In this document: positions 36,825 through 47,484 of the stretch, piece by piece
How the letters are laid out: each line of letters starts with the position of its first letter
How positions within the stretch are numbered: the stretch's first letter is position 1
Assembly (NCBI GenBank): GCA_905250115.1
Contig: CAJNOI010000033.1
Coordinates: forward strand, 336,206-400,205
Source: Adineta steineri
Lineage: Eukaryota > Rotifera > Eurotatoria > Adinetida > Adinetidae
Length of the DNA stretch: 64,000 nucleotides
Direction: 5' to 3'
Notes under the pieces: generated by a model
The model's input: the letters and a program-made list of their open reading frames with translations, nothing else
Database searches by the model: none
Told to the model about the DNA's origin: nothing
Position numbers and translations under genes: made by a program

Positions 36825-39800
36825 ATGAGCACAGCTGTTGGACAACGTAAACTTGATAAACCTGAGAAAGCTAAAGGTAATTTAATAATTTAGTATAGAA
36901 AAATAATTGATTCTTAGAGACAAAAGATTAACTTTTTTCTGGCGAGTTTAATTAATTTAATATTTTTATTATTTAGACAAAGGCAGAGGTGCTAAAAATA
37001 GTGCCAAAGCAATATCACCTGTCATTGATGGACCAGTTGAATCTGATACAACTCGACCACTCGATTCTGAAGAAATTCAAGCATTAGCTATTCGAGCCGA
37101 GGAACTTGAAAAAGTAAAGAAATAATAAAAAAGTAAATTTTAAATATTCTTCTTTTATATTTTAAGTTACATCGAGAAAAAAGTAGCAAAAGATCAGTTG
37201 ATGAAGAAGAAGAACAGAAAGCTTTTATGGTTGTTAAAACCAAGACAGGTCCACAAAAACAACCGTAACTATATGAATAATCATAAATATTTTCGATTTT
37301 TCAAAAATTTCATATCCATAGAATTCAAGTAGCAAAAATAACTCTAAATCAACCAGTACAAGATCAATTGCTTAGTGCAGGATTACGATTTGATACATCT
37401 GGTAAATTACTTCCATATAGTATTCTTGGTTCACTTAATGAATATACAGCTGAATTATCTGAATTAGACGCAGCTGGAGTAAGTTTATCGATAGGAAGAA
37501 TAAAATTGAAATTTTATTTCTTCTTATAGCTTTCTTCAACAAATACAAATAAAGAAAATATTGAAGATGTTCCTGATCTTGCTACCTATAATAAAAAATC
37601 TAAGCGACCAACTGGTAGTCCTGATGGAGGTGCACGTTCATTAAATAATTGGAAATATCGTATGGATGAAAGACGGCAAGTTATGCAAACTATGTCAAGT
37701 AAATATCAGTTTTATTAAGAATTTTAATGAAGATTTTCTATAATTGTAGAAGAATTGAATCGATCACCAGCTACATTATTAATGAATCAAACAGATCGTT
37801 GGCGAGAACGTAAAGAACTTATTGATCTTATGGATACAACATTACCATTATTACAAAATGGAAAAAATTGGCGGTTACATAGTGAATTTTGGGCACAACA
37901 ACAACTTATCGGAGATGAAGATACAGGAATACAGTAAGAAATTTAATTAAATCTTTTGATTAAGAAATCGATTTTTTGGTTTTCTCTAGTACTACATTAA
38001 CACGTACAGAAATCGGTTGTCCATTACCAGTTGAAACAATTGGTAAATCGAATATTGGTCTTCATGAAACTGGTATAGATTTAACTAGTAAAGCTTCAGA
38101 CGATTTACATAAACGACAATGGTTTAATTCTGAGTATATTTTTATTTTCTGATGATTTTATAACAAAAATTTCTTTTTATTAAAATAGATATTTGGAAAA
38201 ACGTTTGAATCAATTAGATCCTTATATGAAAGAAATCGTTCCACATAAAGCTGATCTATCATCATTAGAAGTTGTTGGTCATAATTCATTAAGACGTAGA
38301 AGTCAACAAAAGAATGATATTGAAGTTCATGTTTATGGAAAATCAAGTGAACAAGATCAAGATTATGAAACAGAAATAATAGATAATATTCAAACTGATG
38401 ATGATACTGATGTAAATGAAAAAAGTGGAGATTCTCTTGATAGTAGACCGGATGTTGGAGATTTACCTATCATGGGTAAATTTAGAAAAAGAATAATGTA
38501 ATCTTTTATTTTTATCTGTATTAGGTCCCGCTTTGAAAATTGATACATTTGTATTTCAACAAATGCCATATATAAATGAAGATGAAGATCTTGATTTTAT
38601 CTATGAAATTCGTGTTCAATTTGAAAGTCAAGTTAAAGAAAGTGTAACACGTATGGTTGAAATAAAAAATGTTGGAACAACTGTTTTCTATTATGAATGG
38701 CAACAAAAACCATATACAAAACCATTTGATATTGTTAATTCAAAAGTTCAACGATTTTATTTCGATAATCGTACAAGTAAATAATGAATAAAATATAGAA
38801 AATAAATTTTAAATATTTCTATTAATAAATAATATAAATTAATTCTAGCACCTATATTTCAACGTTATGAGCAACCTCTTTGTTCTCATGACAGTTATGG
38901 TAGACATTATTTGCTTTTGCTCGATAAGCTCTCTTCTTTAGTTAAAAATATATCTACTATCTCAGTTAGATAAAATTCAGCTTACTATCTGCGCGAAATT
39001 TTAGACACACAAGTACAGTGGGTTCTCGCCAACTGTAATCACATCATGACAATGTTGGCGAAATCCGTGAACTCACTAGTGAATAATTAACGATAGCGAC
39101 AGATCTGAATATTGACATACAAGTTAAGAAATACTGTTATAGATAGATATGACCCAAACTCGAAGTCAAACCGTTTGAGAGTTTGAGCTTGGGTTTGGGT
39201 TTCGATCAGTGGCGGATCTAGGATTTTGGAAGGGGGGGGGGGCGATTTTAGCTAAAAGCTATTTTTTGAGTCCAATCAAAGTAGTGTGAACCTATTTTTT
39301 CGTTCATTTTGCTGTAAAAAATCAAAAAAAAATCGGAAGGAGGGGGGCAGTCGTCCCCCCTAAATCCGTCACTGGTTTGGGTCATGTCTAGTTATAGATA
39401 ATCGTCACCGAATTTTGGTTGAATCAGATAGTTTCTCTTAATACACTCTATGCACTTTAGTTTTCTTTGCTTGCTTTTATTTTTGTGTTAGAATGATGTT
39501 CATTGAATGTATTTTTTTGTTTAGGTTCAATTCTACCAAATGATAATCTTAAATTATCATTTGTATTTAAATCAAATGAATCAGGAATATTTACTGAACG
39601 TTGGCAGTTATTGACACGTCCTGTACTTTGTGGTGGTCGACCAATAATATTTACATTACGTGGAGTAACAACTGAAGAAGATATTCATCGACAAACACGT
39701 CTTGATATTGAAGTATGTTTATATAATTTAACGAAGACAAAAAAAAGCAAAGTAAAAATTTCTTATCTATTTTTAGCAAATGCTTTTTCATAGAGAAGCT

Positions 39801-41751
39801 GAAAGTATTGTACGAAAAATTGTTGATAATATTCTTGATAATGTTCGAACACCTGAACGAGCTCGTTCACCGATTGGTTTCTATATGACAGAACAAGAAC
39901 AATTTCAAGAAAAACATCCTGATGTAAAAACTCTTTTTTTTTTCAAGAAAAATAAACATTATCTTTTATTTCATATAGCTTTTCTTTAATCATGAAGTAT
40001 TTGAACAAATTAAAAACATTTATCAACAACTTGTACCAGCAGATGAAGATCGTAAATGGGATTTGAAAATTGATACTATACGTCAGAAAATCTTATCACT
40101 TGATGAAGAAAATCCTGAGAAATCAAATTTACTTGAACAACTTAATCAAGCTATTCATCAACTTACACTTCAACCATTGAAACCCAGCGAACAAACTACA
40201 TATTTAGTTTGGTAAGTATATTGGAATAATTAACAAAAAAATAATAATAATAATATTCTAGTTATGATATTATGAATCAATTTATTGATTCATTTGTTGA
40301 TGAAATGATTCTTATACATAATAAATGTCAAATTGCTGAACCAACAGTCGAATCATATCCTGATTTTGATATATGTAAATACCAAAGGAAAAAAAGAATT
40401 TTTTTTTAATAAAGTATTTTGTATAGATGGAAATGAATTCAATACATGGAAAAAAAATTATGAAATTACAAAACAACAAGAAAGTAAAATAATTATTATT
40501 ATTAAATTCCAATACTATCAAGATTGAATTTTGTTTAGATGAAAAACGTCCGAAGAGTGCTGGTGGTAAAGATAAAAAAGGAGCAGCTGGAAAAGGCGAC
40601 AGAGGAAAGGTTAGTATTTTAATTTCAGTCATGTTATGATTTCCAATGGTTTAATTAACAAGGAAATACTAATCACATAACTATCTAGTCTTCACACAGT
40701 GGCGGATTTAGGGAGGACCATCGCCCCCTTCCCGGGTATCGCCCCCCCCCCCCTTTCAAAATCCTAGATCCGCCACTGTCTTCACATACATTATTTTTGG
40801 CGTGAGCTGAATTCGTCTAATGGACTGTTATTTAATACAGTTAAATATTGAATAGGGATATGTTGAACCAAGTTTTTCTGGTTCCGGTAAAGCTTTATTT
40901 TTTGGTCTCAGCTATCGGGACCGGAACTGGTCTCACATATCTCTACTATTGAATAAAGTAGCTGAGCACTTAAACTATTACAAAAATCAAAAGATTGATG
41001 CGTGATGTACAATCCATATGTGTTTAATTTTGATTTTATTGTATTAATAATATTATATTCAATTCAACTGCATCTAACCACTGATAATTATTATAAAAAA
41101 AAATAACTCGCAAATTATTTATATTTTAGAAAGGAGCAGAGAAAAAACCAGCCAAAGCGGTAACTATTAATTTTCTTTTGCCTCCAATTACTTAATATAT
41201 AATTAATATTCAAGCACAGATTTTTTTTTTCGCTTCAATATTATTTATCATTTTTTTTTGCTATTTTTGTAAATAATTGATTTTAAATTATGATTATTAT
41301 CATTAGTTTTAATTATTATTATATTTATAAACAGATAAGATTTTGTTTTTAGTCTCCAAAGAAAGCTCCAGTTCCACCTACAACTCCATCTGCTGCTAGT
41401 AAACGTGGAGCAGCTAGTGGTTCAAATTCTCAAATGAGCAAACAATCATCATTTATTGATTCAGAAAAATCCGATAAAGAACGTGTACAATTAACACAAG
41501 AACAAATAGATGAACGTTTAAAACTAACTCAAGAATCTTATTTACCAGTTTACACATTATTATGTCATACATTCGATCGTTTAGAACAAGCATTAGATGA
41601 TTTATCTGGAAAATCTGTTTCAACTAATGAAAATGCACTTTATACACAATTGGCAACATCAATACAAAATCAATCACTTGATATTCTCGATATTCTTAAA
41701 GATGAATTAACACGTAATGTAATGTCAGTCGATATGGATAACTTTTTTTAA
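36825..41751 (+). CDS. MYCBPAP: MYCBP-associated protein
   Basis: A multi-exon gene from MSTAVGQRKLDKPEK to SVDMDNFF*. Recognisable blocks are KLLPYSILGSLNEY, NNWKYRMDERRQVM, LNRSPATLLMNQTDRWRE, GKNWRLHSEFWAQQQLIGDE and TLTRTEIGCPLPVETIG, which match MYCBPAP. A beta-sandwich part with VEIKNVGTTVFYYEWQQ, ILPNDNLKLSFVFKSNESG and IFTERWQLLTRPVLCGG resembles the ASH/MSP-like folds of ciliary proteins. The C-terminal part has a Lys/Ala/Pro-rich linker (GKDKKGAAGKGD, KKPAKA) and a helical tail. In vertebrates the protein binds MYCBP/AMY-1 and is linked to sperm flagella. Two introns, 38776-39524 and about 40611-41130, are enlarged by small transposons. Confidence 0.85.
39144..39390. mobile_element. 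hAT-type MITE (outer) with 8-bp target duplication, interrupted by a second MITE
   Basis: Ends TAGATATGACCC and GGGTCATGTCTA form an inverted pair with one mismatch. The flanks carry a perfect 8-bp direct repeat, GTTATAGA (39136-39143 and 39391-39398). It lies in a MYCBPAP intron. Without the inner insertion it would be about 80 bp. Confidence 0.8.
39207..39374. mobile_element. hAT-type MITE (inner), CAGTGGCGGAT family, copy 1
   Basis: Begins CAGTGGCGGATCTAGG and ends CCTAAATCCGTCACTG, an inverted pair with a few mismatches. Flanking 8-mers gtttcgat and gtttgggt agree at six of eight positions. The interior has G and C homopolymer runs. It sits inside the 39144-39390 element. Confidence 0.8.
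40697..40778. mobile_element. hAT-type MITE, CAGTGGCGGAT family, copy 2
   Basis: An 82-bp element with ends CAGTGGCGGATTTAGG and CCTAGATCCGCCACTG, flanked by a perfect 8-bp duplication TCTTCACA (40689-40696 and 40779-40786). Same family as 39207-39374. It lies in another MYCBPAP intron. Confidence 0.88.
40854..40946. mobile_element. Short hAT-like MITE with direct flanking repeat
   Basis: The left end AGGGATATGTTGAACCA pairs with the right end TGGTCTCACATATCTCTAC. TATTGAATA occurs immediately outside both ends (an 8-9 bp duplication). It lies in the same MYCBPAP intron, 75 bp after copy 2 of the CAGTGGCGGAT family. Confidence 0.7.
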
Positions 41752-42885
41752 ATAAATAAATAGATAAAATTCATATTTGCCGTTATTTAACTATACAAGA
41801 TGCTTTCGATTGATTATTTTTCTTAGTAACTGATAAATATACATACATATTAATGAGTAATATATGATTGTAACCAATCAAATAGAAAAAAATCTATGTC
41901 GAAGTTTCATTGATCCATATGAACATCTGCTAAGTATAACGGTTAAGGTGTTTCGTTCGCCTTTTGTTTTTTATCACTATAAATTGTCACACTTTAGTCA
42001 CAATATCGGTTAGGTGAAAAATAAAACTGGGCGTAGACAAATGAATATATGAACCATTAGTATTGCTTCATAACATTCTTTTCGCGTGTCTACTATCTTT
42101 TTCTTTCCTTCGCATATATGTGGTGAATAGAGAAATAATAACAATAATAACAACAAATTCAACAATAATATTGTTTCGTCGTCGTCGTCGTTATGAGCGC
42201 AAAATATATGTGTGAAAGTAAATCGTTTCACGAACACCCACTAAGTCACTAAGTTATATATTGAAAAAAAAAGCAAAACTGACGTCATAGACAATCTCAT
42301 CAACTCAACAAACATTACTCATTGTTATTCATCATAATGATCATGGAAAAGCACGTGCACATCATATTCTAATTGATTTTTTATACAAGTGTTAATAAAA
42401 TAATCGTTAACATACTCAATTCACAAGCACATCATTCTCAACTCTAGATTTTTTTGTGACTAAAGGAATTGTATTAGATTAAATCAAACTATCTTTTCAA
42501 GTTGTTTGATAATAACTACGATCTTGGATCAATTTTAAACATATTGCAGATAATATCATCAAAAAAGAAAATTTTCACACGATCATATAGTTTTTTAGAA
42601 AAATCATTTGAACAGGTGATTCTTTAGAATATTTCATTTCTAATGTCACAATTTCCGAAAGTCATTCTCGCTCGTTCTTTTTTTTGATAATTTATTCATA
42701 ACGGCAAACGGATGTCTATTGAAGTGATCTATTGTATGTGATATGCGGAATGTTTGATTGCAACAAATGAAGTGTTATTAGTACAATAAAAAATAGTCGA
42801 TTTTTTTATTTTGTTTTTATACACAACAAATTGAAACAATACACACAAAAGAAGAAGAAAGAAAGAAAAGAATTATTTCGATATT
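41752..42885. other. Tail-to-tail intergenic spacer, MYCBPAP and RNF220-like
   Basis: AT-rich, with a gtcgtcgtcgtcg microsatellite near 42178-42191 and no coding signal recognised. Confidence 0.4.
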
Positions 42886-44830
42886 TTATTGTAGATTGTC
42901 CATTTTTGTTGGTATATTACATTGTGGACAAACTTGATTTTTATTGAAGTATTTTTTTCAACATTCTTCACAATTAATATGCCAACAATTGATTGAAACA
43001 CACGGTTTAACACACTATTCCTACTAAAATAATTAAAAATATAAATTAATTCATTTAAAAAAAAACAATTTCTTACCATACAAACAACACATTTTGGTGG
43101 ATCGAGTTCGGAAGTATTGGGCGATTTTGTATATAATATATCTGTTTGAGTTGATGGAGAATATCTTTGATCACTGTTAAATGATTCTTGACAACTAAGA
43201 CTTGTTGTTGTTCCACTTGTACTTTTTTCTTCACGTTCAATTCCATCATCAATATCAACAACATTTACATCAGGATCATCGATTGTTGGTGGAAGTGGTG
43301 ATGATAAACGATGATGATTGGCTATTGCTGTTACAGCTGCTAATTGTTCTCTCTTTCAAAAACAAGGATTCGTTTTTTTTTAGTTTCTACGAAACAAATA
43401 ATTACCTTTCTTGAACATTGTTGAACATGATTAAAGAAAAATTCTTCATCAGAAGTTATTGGAATTGATTGATAACATATAGGACAATTTCGTGTATCAT
43501 TACGAATTAATCGACGATTATGCATTTGTAATTTAGCTAAAAAGAAATATATATGAGATTTTAATAAGATGATAAACAATATTTACCATTTAAACGTTGT
43601 TGTCGACTTGTTCGTACTCGTAAAAAAGTCTAAAATAGAATAAAAGAATTAAGACGCTTTTGATTTTCTGATAGAAATACCTCATATCGTGTTTTAAATG
43701 TTTGATCAATATTATTATTATTATCTTGAAGAACTTTATTTCCACGTTTAGCTTTATATTGTTGTCGACGTTCAATTAAATCAAGTTCATGTTGAACATG
43801 TGTAATCATATCTTGCCCATTTAATGATACTTGACAAATAGGACATTGTGGATTTTGTAGATCAATTGTTGATGATCGACAACGATGGTCTAAAAAAAGA
43901 ACAAAGTCAGGTATTTAATTAAACGAGCTGTTCATTCTTTTCTTTTTAGTGAAGAGTTTGATTATTTTATTACTTCTGGATCACTATCACATACCACCAT
44001 ATGTCTAAATAGCCTAACATCAGAATTTAATTGTACAGCTGAATAATGCTTAAATGTATGAGTTATATCAACAAGAGTTCGTAGTGCCCCCAAGTGACTG
44101 ATTATACATACTTGATTTTTAAGAGTAAGAACGAGAAAAATCACCGTCTGTGCAATGAAAATATTCTTATTAAATATCGATCGATCAATCAATCTTTTTT
44201 GATCTTATTTATGACTGAATCATAAGAGAAAATTATGATTCTCATATATAAAAAAAGAAATCTTTCGAAATAAAGTATCTGTTAAGAGAGATACATCCTG
44301 TGTGTATTTTTCACAAGATACTGTTAGAGGAAACTAATTTCTCACACTTATAATTGATTTCTTTTTTTCCTTTTGTTAATTAATAATGTTTTTTAACTGC
44401 AATTCATTAATTTTGATAAAAAATGCATACCTGTTGATTTTCCAAAACTTTCATCACTACTTGATGTTGTTTCACAATGATTTTCATCATGAGAATTATT
44501 TTTAAATCTTTTACCAGCTGGTAAAAATGCAGAAGATTCCGATGGTGAATTGGTAGTACCATTAAATAGAGGACGAAATGCAGCTGCATATGGATAATGT
44601 TGAAATAAACTTGAAAATAGATTATGTTGATGTGCTGTTGCTGTTGTTATTGATGGTATACGTAATGTTTCAGATGAAGATTGATTAAGAAGTGTATTAA
44701 CTGAAAAAGCGGCATTGAAACCAGATACAGAACTTTTCTCTGGACTTATATTTGGTGATGATGTTGTTTGACGAAGTGAACGAAATGCAGCAGCCATATC
44801 AATTGGATGCCATATCGATGGATGATACAT
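42886..44830 (-). pseudogene. RNF220: RNF220-like E3 ubiquitin ligase with in-frame stop(s) in the RING exon
   Basis: Minus-strand exons 44830-44431, 43889-43681, 43629-43587, 43536-43406, about 43353-43079 and a last exon near 43011-42886. The start MYHPSIWHPIDM precedes a Ser-rich, low-complexity region with AGKRFKNN. Then come NPQCPICQVSLNGQDMITHV, the family block RYETFLRVRTSRQQRLN, a second CPICYQSIP motif and the RING start DPPKCVVCM. RNF220 ubiquitinates nuclear targets and modulates Wnt signalling. In the last exon the frame reads VSINCWHINCEEC, then TGA at 42960-42958 where orthologs have Trp, then KKYFNKNQVCPQCN. Family spacing is kept exactly, so one base change explains it. A TAG near the exon's start may be a second lesion, depending on the acceptor. 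Without read-through the last CPQC zinc pair is lost. Pseudogene typing is provisional; the upstream exons look intact. Confidence 0.75.
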
Positions 44831-45900
44831 AATTATTTAGTAGATAATATAAAACTTAATCATTCAATATGAAAAAAAAAGAAAAAGTGATTGAGTTCTC
44901 TCTTTCTAGTCGTGCAAATAAAAAGAGAGAGAGAGAGAGAGGAAGAGAGATAGAGAGTGCGCGCAAAAGAAATAGAGAGAAGAAGTAGTTATTGATTGGT
45001 AGTTAGAAAAAGAAGGAAAAAAAGTGTTTATATTCATTCAAGCGAAGAGGAAGAAAGATACATATATAAACGAAGGACATGATTTGATTGAGTTTTTCTT
45101 ACGCCAGTTGCGACTACCCACACATTCTTTTCTTTCCACCCTCTAGCAGCTCATTGTCGAGGCGAACAGCGTAAATGCGTAGAAGAAAAAATAAACCATT
45201 ACTTACACAACCACCAATAGGAGAGTATATGTTCTCATCAATAATTGGTCGGTCGAGCAATAAGAAAAAAGAATAAGAGAGCGAGCGAGGAAGAGAAGGA
45301 GAATCTTTCCGCACATCTATCTTATAATACAGTTGGCTAGTCTGTTTGCCTACTGGCATATGTCAGAAATAGAATGATAATAATCATAACAAAAAGAAGA
45401 GAGAGAGAGAGAAAAAAAAGAAAGAACGATTTATAAAGAGCATAAGGTGTGTAGTTTCGCTCGTCATTTATTCACATAATACAAACAGGATACACTTGAA
45501 GAGAACTATACTGATTGCATACGTTCGACGTCATCATCAAGCATGATCGATGGGCTTCTTTTGTATGATTTTTCTACATTAAAATTAGGTTGAAATGATG
45601 AGACGGACGAAGGTAGATATATGAAAAATGAATCACTTTTTGATGAGCACGTAATCAATAAGTATCAAGCACGAAGAAGAAGAAGAAAAAATCACTGTAA
45701 TAAAAAAAAATTGTTTTATGTCACTGTCGTTTTTGCTTAAGGCAAATAATGTATATATATATACATATATATTATATGAAAACGACTCATTCATAGTAGC
45801 TGTTGCTGTCTATATGTCATCTTGTGATACTTAGTGGCTCCAGATGGTGTGTATGAGTATGTGTCGTTTAAACAAGATGACTTTTCTTCTCGTCATAGAC
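44831..45900. other. RNF220-like upstream region, purine-rich
   Basis: Non-coding DNA with several GA-rich microsatellite stretches (about 44918-44960, 45392-45425) and a TA tract near 45752. It probably contains the promoter of the RNF220-like gene. No credible exon of cyclin L was found here. Confidence 0.4.
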
Positions 45901-45910
45901 NNNNNNNNNN
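45901..45910. other. Assembly gap (10 N)
   Basis: Ten N. The cyclin L gene downstream lacks its N-terminal exons, so the gap may hide far more than 10 bases. Confidence 0.99.
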
Positions 45911-46017
45911 TGACCGATATACCGATACTTGATGAAATACATTCTTCTCTCTTTTCTAATATCACTATTTGAAATATAAAAAAAACTTCTAATATTGTCG
46001 TTTTTTGTTTATTTTAG

Positions 46018-47312
46018 GAATTATATGAATGATAGTTTACGTACCGATATTTTTCTACGTTTTCCTCCTGAAACAATTGCTTGTGCATGTATCGATTTAG
46101 CAGCACGAAATCTTCAAGTAAGAAATAAATTAAGAACTTGTAATAAAATTCTTATCTGCTTTTTCTTATATAAAATAGATTGCATTACCAAAAAACCCAC
46201 CATGGTATCTTATATTTGGTGCAAAACCAGAAGAAATTCGTTATATTATGATTCAAATTCTTCGAATATATAAACATCGACCAGTAAAGAAAAATACGAA
46301 AAGGTTTATATTTAATTTATATATATTTATTTTTTTAGAAACCACTTGATGAACTTGAAAAAATTGTTAATTCAATTCGTGAAAAACGTGAGAATGAAAG
46401 AAGAAAATTTCGTCCAGATTTTGGTAATGATTCTCCTGCTCCACAACAAACTATTCAGACAAATATATCATCAACAGGAGTTTCATTTTCAACACCAACG
46501 AACATACAACCTGACAGTATGAAAATTATTGTTTCTAGTTTTATCTTTCTTATACATTTATTTTGTTTAGTAGCCAATGTAATAACAACAACAACGACGA
46601 CAATAGTAGAAGAAGTAACTAAAGTGACAAGTGAATCTTTAAATGGAACAACAGCAACAACAATAATAATAAAACAACATGATAGTGAAACTTTACGTGA
46701 ATCATCAACAAACAATAATAATCGACATCATCATCATCATCATCATCGAAGAAAAAGAAGTACCACTCCAAGCAGGTAAAGTTTTTTTTAAGTGACAAAT
46801 GTGATAGAATATTTCCACTCGAGTATTTTAAAATGAAAACTAAGGATTTTATTATTTAGATCTTCATCACGATCATATTCTCGTTCTCCAATTCATCATT
46901 CACAAAAGAAAAAGAAAACTTCACATCGTAGTCGTTCACGATCTCGGTATGACTACTTACTATCATTAATTACATAAATTCTAATCATTAAATATCCGTA
47001 CTTTTAGTTCGTCATCACGTAGAAGACATAGACATCTAAAAGATAAACGACATCATAGTAGTGGTTATACATCCAGTAATCATCAGAAGAAAGATAAAAA
47101 ACAACGAACACAGGATGACAAGTAAATTTTGTTATTATATTTTATACGATAAAAACTAATTTACTTTTAGTTATACTTCGAATAATATCAAATACTCAAC
47201 ATCAACTAAGGATGCAAATAATAATATTCACCAACGTTCACATCGTCAATCATCAAAAGAAACAAACGGTGTTTCATCATCATCATCCAATAGAAAAATC
47301 ATTTTGAAATAA
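46018..47312 (+). CDS. CCNL1: Cyclin L (3' part only)
   Basis: The first visible exon starts in mid-codon (acceptor attttag at 46017) and reads [20 protein letters not shown], then [13 protein letters not shown] and [15 protein letters not shown]. This is the second half of the cyclin-box pair of cyclin L (CCNL1/2 group). A linker with [20 protein letters not shown] follows, then a seven-His run (HHHHHHH) and an Arg/Ser domain ([34 protein letters not shown]), ending [12 protein letters not shown]. Cyclin L partners CDK11/CDK12-type kinases in nuclear speckles and acts in pre-mRNA splicing. The N-terminal cyclin box is absent from the window, probably because of the gap at 45901. The OCRL-like gene starts 172 nt after the stop on the same strand. 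Confidence 0.85.
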
Positions 47313-47484
47313 TAAAAACTAGTCATTATTATATGTATAGATTTATGTTTTTTTCTTTCGTTAACTGTATCTTGTATGAAGATTAAAAATAAACAAGAGA
47401 AACAAATGGATTGTAATTTGATGAAATTTTTATATTTTTCGAAAAAAAAAGATTTTTGTAGATGTGATCAAGTAGATTTTGTAC

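Noticed and set aside
38849..38970. Possible extra MYCBPAP exon starting TPIFQRYEQPLCSHDSYG after a good ttctag acceptor
   Set aside because: It runs to a stop after about 40 codons, and joining 38776 directly to 39525 gives a continuous family match (NRTS then SILPND). It could at most be an alternative terminal exon; no support.
43962..44192. 76-aa minus-strand frame inside RNF220-like intron 1
   Set aside because: No homology, no splice partner in frame, and composition like the intron.
46455..46715. Minus-strand frame opposite the cyclin L linker
   Set aside because: Mirror of the Thr/Asn-rich coding region and intron; no start context or homology.
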